From Psoroptes ovis (Eukaryota; Arthropoda; Arachnida; Sarcoptiformes; Psoroptidae), in assembly GCA_002943765.1 (NCBI GenBank), contig PQWQ01000006.1:2914001-2978000 (forward strand): 64,000 nucleotides of DNA, in the 5' to 3' direction. The notes below the pieces were generated by a model. The model was not told the DNA's origin and did not search any database. It worked only from the letters and a program-made list of their open reading frames with translations. A program made the position numbers and the translations under genes. This document shows positions 1-14,153 of this stretch, piece after piece. Positions within the stretch are counted from its first letter, which is position 1. Each line of letters opens with the position of its first letter.

Positions 1-2288
1 AATATTTTAATTATTTCATTTTCAAGCATAATTAATCATTAATTTCCATGCAAAATTAAGCATTTAATTAACAATTTTTCTTATTTAATGAATGTAATTA
101 TTTCTTTCTTATTTTTGCATATCATTGTATTTGATAGAAATGTCCGACATCGACATGGTATGATCTCTGAAGGTATCTTTTTTTCTTGTGTCCATATTTT
201 GTTTTTCAAATGTTTTACGATCATACAACGGTTTAATTCATGGTTTATGAAGAATTCTTTTTTTATTAATTTTATTTGAGCAAATTGTCTCTTATTCTTT
301 TAAACTTCGTGCATATTCAAAATTTGAATATAAAAAAAAAATTTTAATCTTGAAATTATCTTATTGAATAGTTTTTTTACAATCAAATACATAATACGGA
401 ACAAAACCATACCATACACGATCAATTTTAAATTATTTTTTTATTTATTTCCCCATTTTTTTATTTTTGATGATTCCTAATGGATTAAATTTGAATTTAA
501 TTTCCTTAATTCCTATCTTTTCTTATTTCATTACCGGATTACATAATAATGATCATGTTTTTTCAATTTTAAATAAATAAATAAATGGATATTTATGCAT
601 ATTCGATGACATTTTATATGCATTATCTTCTTTCATATTTGGCCAATCGATTTTAAATATTCAATATAATTAGATTCTTATTCAAATCGAAATTCTAATC
701 CAGGAAAATGAATAAATAAAATCTTAAATATTCACCAAAGAATCATCAAAATAAATATCTTTATTAATTTGTATTGATGCCAAAACAAAACCAAAACATA
801 AAAATTCAGGTTAATATATAAAATAAATAAACAAACTAATGGAAAAAAAAGGATTTGAAAAAACAACAAATTGTCGAAACATTATTTTTCATCATGAAAT
901 GTTTTGACAACAGCAGCATCAGCACCAACAGCAACAAAAACAACAAATTGACATTTTATTATTGCATGTCGATTGTCAATTTAAAGTTTTTCGAAAGACA
1001 CAGAAAAAGTACTCAGTTTTGTATCTATTTGTGAATACCACATCCTAATTCTAATTATCATTATCGTTTTGTTTTTATGTTTTTTGTATAAGCACAATAA
1101 TTAGTAATGAAAACAAATCATGTAAAATAGAATTATTTAATAATAATAATTAAGCATGAAAAGTTCTTTGGTAAAATTTTTTGCCACGCATTGATGCAAG
1201 ATTTTATGAGGTTATGCTATTGCAATATCAAATAATGAGATAAATAAGGATAAATGAGAAAGCAATAAGCAATTGTTTCGAAAAATAATAATAATAATCA
1301 TTATCATATATTTAAATGACCGATTTTTCGAATAAATTGTTTTTGTAATATCAAAAATAAGGAACAACAACAATTGGCAATATCGGTTAATGTGACAATT
1401 ATTAAGGGAACTATGAAATGTAATGTATTTTGTATGAATTTAATATTCCAATCTATCAGTTTGTGTGTTGGGGTATCGATCGATCGAGAACAAATAAGTT
1501 GAAAATCTTATGAATAAAAAAAACAATAAAGGTAAACGATGGTTGAAAAACAAGGAATGGAAAGAAAAAAACAATAATCATCTAATTCACAATTTATTCA
1601 ATAGGAATATGTTCATGAGCAATTTAAAATATTGAAAATTTAGAGCAACACGAATTATGCATCGATGATCATTATTATAATAGATTGAAATTATTGTTAT
1701 ATATATGGAATACCACCATCACTGTTCATGGTAACTCGATGATGATCATCATCATCATCATTATCAACTTGAGATAATCGATTCAAATCGATGTAATGTT
1801 TCATTTTTTCTTTTTTTTGCAGCAATTTTTCATGTTGTAGATTTTAATAATTTTAGGTTAGAAATTTGTTGTTTTTTCTTAGATCAAAAAAAAACATTAA
1901 ATTGAAATAGCCTAAACAAGATGCAAACAAGATGAAAAAAATTTTCAATTTTTTATATATGAAACCCTCATATTGATGTATCTAAATTGAAATTTAAATG
2001 AGATGAAATGAATTTTAAAAAATTGATAAATAGCACAAACACTGATGATCATAACGATGATCATCATCATTTGTTAAGACATTTTTAATATGAAAATTTT
2101 GTTGTTTTCCCTCAGTATGTTTCATCAGAATATGATACAGTTAAAAAGAAAAATGGTAATCTACACCTCGAAAAAACAATCGAATTTGAATGAAATGAAA
2201 TTTACGAATTTTTAAATTCATATCAAGCAATACACCTATGTGAAATTAAATCACTTAACTTTTTGGATCAAAATGGTGATAGGTTTGG

Positions 2289-2316
2289 TCATCATCATCA
2301 TCACCATCATCATCAT
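2289..2316. repeat. (CAT)n microsatellite
   Basis: Nine CAT-type units with one CAC interruption. Similar short ATC/GAT tracts occur throughout the left block, for example at 1743-1763 and 4897-4912. Confidence 0.85.
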
Positions 2317-5300
2317 AATTATCGTTATCGTCAATCAATTACGATAAATGTATGGTCTTCAATTTGAATTTCCATAATATTTCAATGAATTTTTTTTACG
2401 GGAAATTAAATTCATATTCAATGATAGAAAAAAACATCAATAACATCATGATAAAAACCATTCAATAAGAAACGTGATGTTTTTCTGTTGAAATATGATT
2501 ATTTATTATAAAATTTATTATCATTATGATTATCATTAAGAGCATAAACCATATATTCATATGGTATTTGTAATGATCTAAAATATCATTAAATTTTAAA
2601 TACTAAAAAAATGGTTACATTGAAAATATACGGAACAGAATGGAATCGGAATTTTTTTCTTCAAAAATTTTTCAATATCATTATGCATTATAAACTGAAA
2701 ATATCACAATGGTTCAATGATTATTTATATGATAATTATTGTCATAAATTATTTAGGTAACGATGGAAGAAAAAAATATGAATATCAAGCAGCCCTATAG
2801 ACCGATTGATAATACACAATTGATTTGGCCATTGTTGTTGCTGTTGTTGTGGTTGTTATTGAATGAATATCACATCATTACCATGGTCAAAGATTATTTC
2901 CGAGAAGATTTTTACGAAAATTTGAAAAGATGCTTGCTGAACTGGAAAAAAATTACCTTAAACAACATGGAAAACATGACATTTTGTATCTTCTTATCAA
3001 ATAATTTGTATGATAATAGTTTAAGGGAAAAAAATTTAAATTCAATTTATATTAATTATTGACATGTTAGAGCAGATGCAGCAGTTTGATTAGATAAAAA
3101 CATTGAAACAAATAATTAAAAGAATAATTATTGTATTTTAAAATAAGATTAAGAATAGTAAAATATACAATAATTTAATATTTCCATTGAAATTTAAAAA
3201 AAAAAAACAAAAAATTACATAAATTCACACAAAATTCGTAAGCAAAAACAAATTTCAAATTGTTCACATATTTATACGGATGACATTTATCTTGATAAAT
3301 TGGACCACACACTTATTCGATATTAATGATAACTCTTGAAGTGAAAAAAATAGAATAAAGAAAAAATTCAAATATTTTCTCATGTTACCGTTTTCAACTT
3401 TTATTATCATTAAGATGAATCAAACAATGATAGTCGCGTTAATGATAATATTAGATTCTCATCACGTCAATCATTAAATATATGGGTAAGAGAAAAAAAA
3501 TTGAATCGATCTACTTATCTCTTCTTTTCTATTCTGATTCTTATTCATGATGTAAACAAATCTGCGTGGAAATGGTATCAATAGAAATCGATCAATGAAA
3601 AAATATTTTTGAATGAAAGAATGAATGATTAAAATGGGATAATAGTGATAATTGTAAATGATTATTTGTAACTAAATACATTTGAAATACACAAACGTTT
3701 TATCATGATTTTATTATAATAATTTCATTTAGAGTTTAATGCAAGATTCATCTTCTGTTATCAGCATCAATTTTCAATGGTATTTTAGTCTTTTTTTCCA
3801 CATTTTTTGCTTGTTAAATTTCTCGAGAGATTACAGGTCATTGGGACAATGAATATTTAAAGACTATTCATGAAATGAAAAAAAAATTATCGGATGAATT
3901 ATGTGGATTTCTGTCATATTTTTTGGCATAAAACTGAAAACTAAATCAAATTTTCAAAGAATAAATCAAGGGTAAATTTATATTTCATTGTACTTTTCTG
4001 AAATCACTCTTTTCCTGAAATGTTTATTTGCTTTAAATTTTGAATTATGATTGTGTTTTATTGAATTTAATGCAAATCATAATATGAATCATAATTTTTA
4101 AAATGTCAAAATACAATTATTATTATATTATTCATTGCATAAAATCAAGGCAATAAATAACAATGATGATGATGACGATGATAATAATATTATGATTGAA
4201 TAGATTATCATTGAAATAAATAAATAAACGAATAAACAAATAAATAAATAGACAATCAGCAATATATTTTTCTGAATGATTTTGGAAGGAAAATAACATC
4301 AACGATAATGATGATTACTTTTTTATTTATTTATTTTTCTTCTACTGTGAGCATTCTATGTATATCTATTTTCATTGTTATTATCTTATCAAATTCAAAT
4401 GAATAATAATAATAATAATGATAATCAACAGAGGAAAAAAACCTATGCATTCATTCGTTCGTTATCGAATGATAACATATTGTAACAAGGAAGCAAAAGT
4501 AAAAAAAGGAAAAATTCTGATGAAATTCAGAAAAAAAATTCAATTGAATATCGATTGAATTGAATTGATAGAATTTTTCTCGTAGCCAAAATGCAAGGTT
4601 TTTTCGATTAAAACAAATACAATGATGAAACAATATACAAATAATTGAAAATGAATCGATTGTAAGAAGCAAAAAGGAATCTTTTTTCTTCTTCTTCTTC
4701 TCTGGAATCTGATATTATTATCATTATTATTATAGTCGTAGTAATAAGCATTATCAGTCATCAGTTTGGTGCACAGTGAAACAAAATTTGTTTTGTTATG
4801 AAGTAAATTGAGTTTGTGAATTTCGAACTAATCATCTCAATCACCTTGCTGATTCTCATTGTTTTTGCTTCTATATTCGTATTTGTATTGGTTATTATGA
4901 TGATGATGATGAAATAAATAATTAGGTGCCTCTGTATTCATTTCATTTTATTTCGTTAAAAAATTCTTCTTCAATCCAATCATTCAATATTTCAATCTAT
5001 CAATCAGTCAATCATTATAATGATTGTGTAAAGAGCAAGAAATTCGAAAAAACGACAAAAATCGATAATGGACACTCTTTCGGCTTGTTTGTATTTGTAT
5101 TTCGGCTTATTTATGTCCATTGATGAATTAGAATATTGGATGATGATCAATCTGTTCTTCGGAAATCTCCATGTTTGTTTTGTTATTTTGTGTTTCGGAA
5201 ATTTCCGAAATTTAGTCATTAAATTCATTAAATTTGTAGCCCTCGCTGGACGATATAATGATGTTGATGATAATAATTGAATTTTTTTTTCTTTTGTTAA

Positions 5301-8300
5301 CATGAATAATCTGAATCTGAATAATCAAAAAACAAGATAAAGGCAAAGATAGGTCAAACAGATTTGATCATTATCTTTGTTAGCAGATTTGTTGTTGGCG
5401 CATTTTTTTGTTTGTAATTATTCGATCATCTCTTAAGTGAACAAGAACTTAATCAATACAATTTAATTATTTTGTGTTTCTTAGCCAAAAGAATCATTAA
5501 TATCAATAGAATTCTTCATCGATTCAATGAATGATGAACAGATTGATGATGATGACAATGATGATGATGATCATTATCTATCGAATTCGATGATTTTCAT
5601 CGAAAAGAAGACAAATAATCATTTGTATATTTGATGATTTTATTTGTTGGAAAAAAATTTACATTCACGAATTTTCTGTTTTTTCATGTTCATAATCCAA
5701 ATTTCAAAGCACGAAAATATTTACTCCAATTCGGAATTTTCCAATTCCAAATACTTTGGTCAGAATTATCATTATTATTTTCATCATAATCGTCATAACT
5801 ATCGACAAACATCAATCATTCATCCATCTTCTTCTTCGTCTTGTTCTTGCTGACCATCTTTGGCTAATGATCATCTTTAAAATCTATATCTCTTTAGACG
5901 AATCCATAACGTTGATGATTGATATTGATGATGATGATGTTATAATGACATAAAAAATTGACAAAAAACATAATTCTTTTTTAGGTTTTTGTCTTGTTCA
6001 AAGTTTAATTATCATTAATACTGGCTATATTACCAATAACCAATACATGAATACATATTTGTTGACCTATCACAGTACCGACGATAATGATGATTTTTTT
6101 TTCCGTCGTCTTTGTCGTTGTTCATATTTAATATAAATCATACAAACATTATATGGATATCTATAAGATACATGAAATCATTATTATCGATACATTGAGA
6201 AATATAGAATACATTGATCATTAACCATTTATTGTTTCAATAACAAGGGAAATAGGAATTCATTTTATTCGTTTTATGAATGTTTCCATGTTGTTGTTGT
6301 TGCTGTTGTCGTCGTTTGTCTATGGCTACAACGGAAGAAAAAAATGATAAATGATAAACACATGCAATGATAATCAACTATGATTTAGTAATTTTGTTGT
6401 TTCATCGTTGACCTTTTTCGTGTTCATATTTTTTTCTCTATATGTCTGATGGACTCCTTCTGTTGTTGTCATATTAATTGATCATATTTTTTGTTGTTTT
6501 TGAAAAATTTTTGTTTTGAAAAATTAAAAATTGTCCTTGCAGTCTTAGTGTAGCCGAACAAGGATGACACATGCACACATGATAACCGGAACATGTGATA
6601 ATTTTATTTGTTTGTTTGTTTGAAATTTCATTAGAGAATATGAGTTCATATTTCTGGTAAAACAAAAAAAAAACAGGGCAAAAATGATTTAAGAAAAACA
6701 ACAATAGCAACAGCAGCAACCAACCAACATTTCAGATTCACACCATGAAAATGTTATGTGAGAAAAAAATGATTATGATTTATATGATAATGAATAATGA
6801 AATAATAAAAAATCTCAGATTATAATTTCTAGTGGTTCGATAATGATAATGATATTATCCAAGCATAGCTTAAAACAAAACATGGCAAATTGGGACGAAT
6901 GTTTTTGGTATGAATGAATCATGAACAATTCCATGACAATGAAAAAATTTGAAATTTGCTTCTTGTATTTGTGAGTTTTAGTGTGCGTGTGTGTGTGTGG
7001 TTAAATCAATGAATAAACTTGGGAAATCTTTTTTTTAAACATATTTATTCGTTTATTTATTTAATTTCCAACACAAAATTTTATTCTAAGCCAATGAATA
7101 AACAAGTAAAATGAACAAAAAACAAACAAACAAACAGATAAGTAGATGAGCAGGCAAATAAACAAACTAACAAATATTATTTCGGCCACTAAAACTCAAT
7201 ACCATTAATTACGTGAATAAATGACCCAAAAAATAATAATAATCAAGTGATCAAGTTCTGATTTGAAAATCAATCATCTGATTCTTTTTAGTTGTGAAGA
7301 AGACGAAAATTTGTTGAAAAAATGATTGAATTTCGATTTAGATTATTTCGTTTTAAATTATACCGAATCACATATGAATGAATGAATTTGATCATCAATG
7401 GTCAATCAGTGGTCAAATCGATCATTGGTCGGCAAAATGAATCGTAATAAAACCTGACAACTTTGAATTATTTCAAATTTTTCGGCAAATTTTTTTTAAA
7501 TCTGTCATAAATGCATCATGAAAAAGACATCATCCAAATTATCATGATCAGAGACGAAAATTGTCAAATTTCGCTCAAAAATTTATTCAATTCAATCCAT
7601 TTTCCATCAATATGATAATTTGAATGTGTTGAAATTGATTTTTAAGAAAAAAATAATAATTTATTTCCTTCTAGAAGAAAAAATGAATAAATTATTTGTT
7701 CATATGAATATTCATACAAGTTGAACAACAACAAGCAACACAACGGGTAATCGGCTTAACGATTTTGGTAAACGAGAAACTTTGAGAAAAAATAATTGAA
7801 AAGGAAGAAGAATTTATGGTCAAAATGGTCAAATTTAAGAGAGCTAAATGAATGAATATGTAATGTGTTTGTCGGAATAATAACCGAATGAATTCACTAT
7901 GAGTTAAAATTAAAAACCAATCAAAGTGACAAATACGACAAATTTGATTGTGTGAAAATTTTTCAAAAAGAAAATAAATAAATAAATGTAAATCTTTGAA
8001 TAATTCGTTGATTTTTTTTTCTTTGGTGACAGAAATGGCCAAATTTTACATTTTTGTGACAGCTGTAACAACACTCAAGTTAATAATAATAATTTAAACA
8101 TGTGAAAATTTCCATTTTCTCCATTTCATTCTTCTGGCTTCGGGGGGATAAATTCATTTTATCTATGTTTAAATAGGGGAAAAAATAATGAGGGCTTTTT
8201 CCTCGGAATTTTTCATGGAATGTAAACCATTGACATTTAACAATTTATTTATTCATTTCTATTATTGAAGCTAGAAAAATTTCGATATCACCCTGGAAAA

Positions 8301-9950
8301 CAATGTGTATTTAGAAATTTTTGAAAAAAAATTTCTTTTCATTCAAATATTGGAAAATAATAATGAATGAATGAATGAATGGTGACAATATTATCATCAA
8401 TGGCAATTGAAACATCATTTAAACTTCATCATTTTTAAAATGTTTCAAACAACAACATTTGAATCCGTATTTGATGATATATATTTTTGTGTGTATTTAT
8501 TTATATTTATATATATGATTTGCATATATTAAACACACAAGTGTTAATCGAAAATAGATGATGGCAATGACGGCAACATTTGAGGGGTTAAAAAAATGAT
8601 TCAACTTTGAGAAATGAAAAACAAAAAATTACTTTTAAAAAAATTGTCAACACCTTTGAAACACATATGAATCTTTCGTGGAAAACAATTTTTTAAATTC
8701 TCATTCATTCGCTACCCATTCATCAATTTGAAATATTTTTTCCTTTTCTTCTTAAGAACAAAAAAACAATCCATTAACACTTTGAATTCTTGAAAACATG
8801 GTCAAAACATCAATTTTTCCTGCCTATTAATTGTCGATTCTTTCGATGTGTAAATGCTTGTGTGTGTGTGTTGGTGTTTGCTTATATGTATCCATAATGA
8901 AAATTCTGTGAAAATTTTTTCTACTTCAAATTAACATCTTAAACATACATAAATGTAAATACAAACTTAAAGTGAAATGTGAATAAACGATGAATGATTA
9001 CAATAATTGCAATATAAATTACAAGAGAAGTCATAAATGATTTTCGAGAAAAACTGCTGAGAAAATTTCCCTTCAAGAAAATTCAAAATCTATGCATTTA
9101 GGAATTTTATGAAAAATTTAAACATCGTTTTATGATGAATAATTTTACAGGATAATTAATGGTTATGCACATTGATCATTAGACATTATTTTCAAAATGG
9201 TTCGATGTTAATCCTTGAAAAATAAAAATATTTATAATATCATAATCATTAGAGATCAAACCAATTTAAAAATGTAACAAATATCAAATTCAAATTTTAT
9301 TGATTTATTACGTAATAAATTATTGATATAAAAAACTTAAATTTTCATTTTATAGTTGATATAAATATCGGTGTTCTATGTCATTATTCATACCATAATG
9401 TCTGAGATAATCACAGATTAATATTATCATCATGGTAAATGTTAGAACTGTCAAGAAAAAAGTAAATGATATTAAAACAACATAAACAGTTGAAACCATA
9501 ATAAAGACATTATCGTGTCGTCAAACAGCGAAAATGAACGGTTTTTTTCGTATTAAATCAATCAGAAATGAAAATTTGAGAAAAATAAAACAAAAATCAG
9601 TCGAATCAACTATATGTTAAAGGCTCTCGTGAACGATGATCATTTAACACAAATGATTATGATAATCATAGATTCAAAGCAAGACAAAAAGCAGAATCAT
9701 AAAAAAACAAAGAGTAAATCGAAAAGTAAAAGAAAAATAAATATATTTCAACCATGAATTTATTATTTGAACGATCGAACCATAACCGAACGATGATGGT
9801 GATGTGACTGATGTTGGTTTGTATTTGATTATTCGAGTTGATGTTTATTTTGCCATAAATCTCAAAATTTTTGGTGAATATTTGTACATTGGTATTTTGT
9901 TATTCGATTTGGTTATGGTACATTTTGCATTAGTATGTACTATTTGTGTG

Positions 9951-9972
9951 TCATCATCATCATCATCATCAT
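9951..9972. repeat. (TCA)7 microsatellite
   Basis: A perfect TCA tract of 22 bp in non-coding DNA. Confidence 0.9.
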
Positions 9973-10172
9973 TAATTCATTCTTCGCTTTTTGGTACAAT
10001 TCGGTATTATGATTATTATAATCGTTCGCTGCCACCGTTGTATGCTCCATAATCATCATCATCTTCATAATCATAGTAATCATTTGATTAACATAGCGGA
10101 ACTGAAGATTAAAATTATGATATGAAGTGAAAAATTTCAAAAATGGGATAAAATAACAAGATCAAATCACGA

Positions 10173-10193
10173 ATTATTATTATTATTATTATT
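10173..10193. repeat. (ATT)7 microsatellite
   Basis: Seven perfect ATT units, followed by further degenerate ATT/ATC units to about 10208. Confidence 0.9.
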
Positions 10194-13100
10194 AATATTA
10201 TCATTATTATGACTGCATGAATGAATGAATGAATAGATTCTGTTCATTCAATATTTTTCTACCAATTTTTTCCATTATTTTTTTGGTCCATATTCACAAT
10301 CATATCGGCTACGGTCTATCGAAGATTTGACATTTGATGTCAATCAAAAAAGAGGTAAAATATAATAAAAAATTGAAAATCTCGAAATGGACTAAAATTT
10401 AATCAGTTGATTTCAATGAAACATTCATTCATTGATTGAGCGTTATTAACTAATAGTACAGACTTACACACATCCATAATAGACAAAAATACAAGAAAAA
10501 ATGTGAACAAAGAGTTAATACAAAATCACCATTCATCATTATCATTATATTTTGGTCATATAATTTTGTAATACATTGATAAATTGATCAGTCAGCCATT
10601 GGATAGACATCAATTCAATTCAATTGAATCATCATCATTCAACATTTTTTCAGGACATCATCTTTATGATGAACACATCAACAACAAATCTAGTCAAAGT
10701 CAAAAACAACTTGCAAACACAGACACACACACACATTATTAAGTAGCATCATCATTATCAATGAAATAAAACAACAGCAATAAGCAACAACAAAGCAGCG
10801 ATATTATGCAAATACAGACAAAAACAGTAAGAAAATGTGCTGCAAAATAAATTTCAGCAGCCAGGAGAAAAAAGCTGATCAATCACAATTAATGTCATAA
10901 TTTTCAGCTATCTCCTTATACTACGACTATTCATTTCTATTATATTTGCTTGTTTGTTTGTTTGTTTGGCTGATAATAACGATAATTACATAAGCAAAAA
11001 CAAACACATTGATGATTCGAAGATAACTCAAAGAATTTAATTTACAGAAGGCACCGTTAATTCGTAAATTTGCTTGACTAGGTCACATTGATTATAAAAA
11101 AAATGAACAAATCAACAAAATTTTAGCTACCAAACAATGCCAAGGTTAATTTTAGAATTCAAAAAAGACTTATTTTACACTATTTTCTATCAACATTTGA
11201 TGATGTTTATGTTTGATGCTCTTCTCTGTTATTCTTTTGAATCAATCTAGCCTATGTTTTTGGTGAGGACACAACATAATTTACACAATGATAATGTAAC
11301 CGGATCAATAAATATAAATAAAGCGCGTAACCAATTGACATTGACCGATTTTTTTCCTCTTTGTTTGTGAATGAAAATTGTGATATATTTGATTTATTGA
11401 TTGATCTACCTTCCGATTGACTGATCCAATGAATGAATGATTGATTATTTATCGATTTTAAAATTTGATAAATTTGAAATTTCATAAATCTTTGTTCACC
11501 GATATAATTCTCAATGTTATCAGAGTGGGATTATTATTCATAACATGTTATTATAAATATTTCGAGGCATTTTTTCCCGATTCTTGCGACCGGTCAAAGA
11601 TGAAAGATGCAATTTTTTTTCAATTATCATCAATTATTAATTATCCATTGTTTGATGATGATCATCACCGGTAATCATAGATTATTCATGCACGTATTAA
11701 CGATTATCGGAGCGATCCATCACCATCATTATTATCATGATCATAAGACGATATTTTTTCTGATCAAATTTTTCAAGATTTGTAAAATCGAGCAATATTT
11801 GTATGTAATCAAGCAAAGTTCAGTGACTTTTTGATTGTTGGATTTTCAAATTATTTTTCATTTTTTTTAATGTAAAATTTTTCAATTTTTCATTGTGAAC
11901 AATGATTATAATTGTTTTTTCATTGTTTTTCGTCGTCGTCGTTGTTGTTTGATATTTGTTTATATGATTATCATTATTATTATTATTCGTATTATAATCA
12001 TTAATATTCGTCGAAACGAAGGATACGCACGAAAATTAAAATTTTATACCGTATTCTTTACAGATATTTTTTTCATGTTTGTTCTCCAAAATGTAATTTA
12101 TCATGTTCTTCTTGGTTAATCATTTTTTTTTTTTTTTTGAAAAAAAGTGTATTCGAAGATAGATTTACTTTACACCATCAAATTCATTCTTTTTCCGTCG
12201 TGTTAACAAATGAATTGCACCAAACACCTACAAGCAAAAAAATTTTAGAAAAAAAAGGTGAAAATCTATTACGCAATGAAAAATAATAGTAATAATCATA
12301 ATGATTAAGTAGCCAAGATATACACAAACAAACAAACAAAAAAAAGCACTTAATCATTTGAACAATTTATTATCATCTCATTCTGCTTGTTCTTCTTGAT
12401 TCCTCTAATTTTTCATTTGTCTTTTGTTTTATTTCAAATATTTTTTTTAATTCTATTTTTTACATAATTCAAAATTCATTATTTTTCCAACACAGCACAT
12501 AATGAACAGTACATGTCAAATATGTGAAAAATAGAGACCAGGAAGAATGAATGAATGATTTTTTTCTGGTGTTAACACAGAAAGGAAGAAAGGAAAAAAA
12601 AATTACCAGAAATAATAAGAAATAAAAGGATTAAAACAACGAATTACCTTTCATATTCATCTCTACAAGCAGAGATATCTAACTAATTTAAATCTAATTA
12701 AATTGACAAAATGATCACCAGGTAAGATGTGAATTAATAGTTCAAGAATGGCAATAACATCACAACATGACAGCGGAAGAATATAATCAACAATGATCAG
12801 CACACACAACGAATGTGATATCAAAATAATGATGTGAAATTGAAAAATTGTTTTTTTCACTGATTCATTTATACGTAGACAAAAATTATATTCATGATGA
12901 TTAAACAGCCAAAAATAAAGTGATTCTCATCTTAATTTGTCTTTTCAAAGATTATCAAGTTTTAAAGAATGATTTAATTTGATGAATGAAGAAAAAGAAA
13001 ATTCAGGTGGTGATATTTTGGCTGTAATCATAATCATTCAAAATACGCGAGATTGAATATAATGGATTGTCTTTGTTTTTTTTTTTTTTTTTGAATATTC

Positions 13101-14153
13101 ATATATTTTCCCGATATTTTTACCAATTCATGTTTCTTGAATTATCTTGTTCAAATTAAATTGTTTCTGGACATCAAAATATTCATATTAAAAATCATGA
13201 ATAAAATCAAAGGTCAAGCACAAGATTTTCGTGATTCAGTTTCAGCTTATTATCGTCGCTGATGCTCATTGTTATTATCATTATTCGTATTATTATTGGT
13301 CATCATCATCATCATTACACATGATACCCATGAATGGTATTAAAATGAAAATAAACAGATGCAGTAATGTGTCAAAAAAAAGTATTTTCATCGTGAAAAG
13401 ATAAAAAAAATTAATTTTCATGAATAGATAAAAGTCATGATGAACAACAATATAAAAATAATGATACATTGTTTATTTATTTTGTTGTTTGTTTATTTGT
13501 TCTGGATATAAAACATTTCTCCCATGAAATATCAACAATTTTCCAAGACTAATAATAAAGAACAGAGAAAAAAAAGTAATTCAATTTGAAATTTTTCTTA
13601 TTTTCTCTGGCTGCTTTCTGATTCTAAAGCAAAATACATTGATTCAATCACCGAAATAATGTAGGGAAAAAAGATTAGATTGAATATTGTTTCAAACGAT
13701 TATGATGATCATAATCAAATTCAACTATTGTAATCAACTGTAATCAGTATGATCATTTTCGTCAAATTTGGTCATGGAAAAGGGAAAAAAATTAATATTT
13801 TTCATGGATTTAATTGAATCAAATTCAAATTTTCTTCTTGGATTTTATTCGCTTCATTTCGAGACGTAGTTTTTGAATGAATTTTTTTTTTTCAATGTTG
13901 AATTCGAATTTTTTTTTCGAATTTTCCGCATGTTTTTTTTGTGCTGGTTCCGATTTCCTTTTCACGTTTCGAAATTTCTGTTTTAGAATTTTCAGTGTAA
14001 TTTGACTGTATTTTCTCCATATTTAATAAATGTAAGTTTTATTTTCGATTATTCTCAGAGAAAAATATTATTTAGTGTAAAAATTTTCTATTGTTTCGAT
14101 ATCATATATTTTTTGTCAAAAAAGAAAAAAAAAAATTCATTTGAAACAAAAAA

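Larger units (their letters stand above)
1..14153. other. Gene-poor AT-rich block, no supportable gene
   Basis: About 14 kb without a chain of exons that I can join. The sequence is dominated by A/T runs, ATC/GAT and AAT trinucleotide tracts and degenerate ATGA repeats. Open frames here are short and rich in F, I, Y, N and K, as expected of AT-rich noise. The only stretch that looks faintly exonic is 2752-3062 (see findings). The block could be intergenic DNA, or an intron or regulatory domain of a gene whose exons lie to the left of the window; the sequence alone does not decide. Confidence 0.6.

Noticed and set aside
88..279. Open frame of 63 codons near the left edge
   Set aside because: F/I/N-rich composition, no splice context and no recognisable motif; typical AT-rich noise.
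6474..6719. Minus-strand frame with a CSGYHVCMCHPCSA segment and a local GC-richer patch with CCTTG/CAAGG arms
   Set aside because: The start is a poly-Leu run from a TTG/CAA repeat, no acceptor or donor fits, and the stem is only about 5 bp.
7692..8042. 116-codon minus-strand open frame
   Set aside because: Hydrophobic F/I/L-rich reading through low-complexity DNA with no family motif or exon partners.
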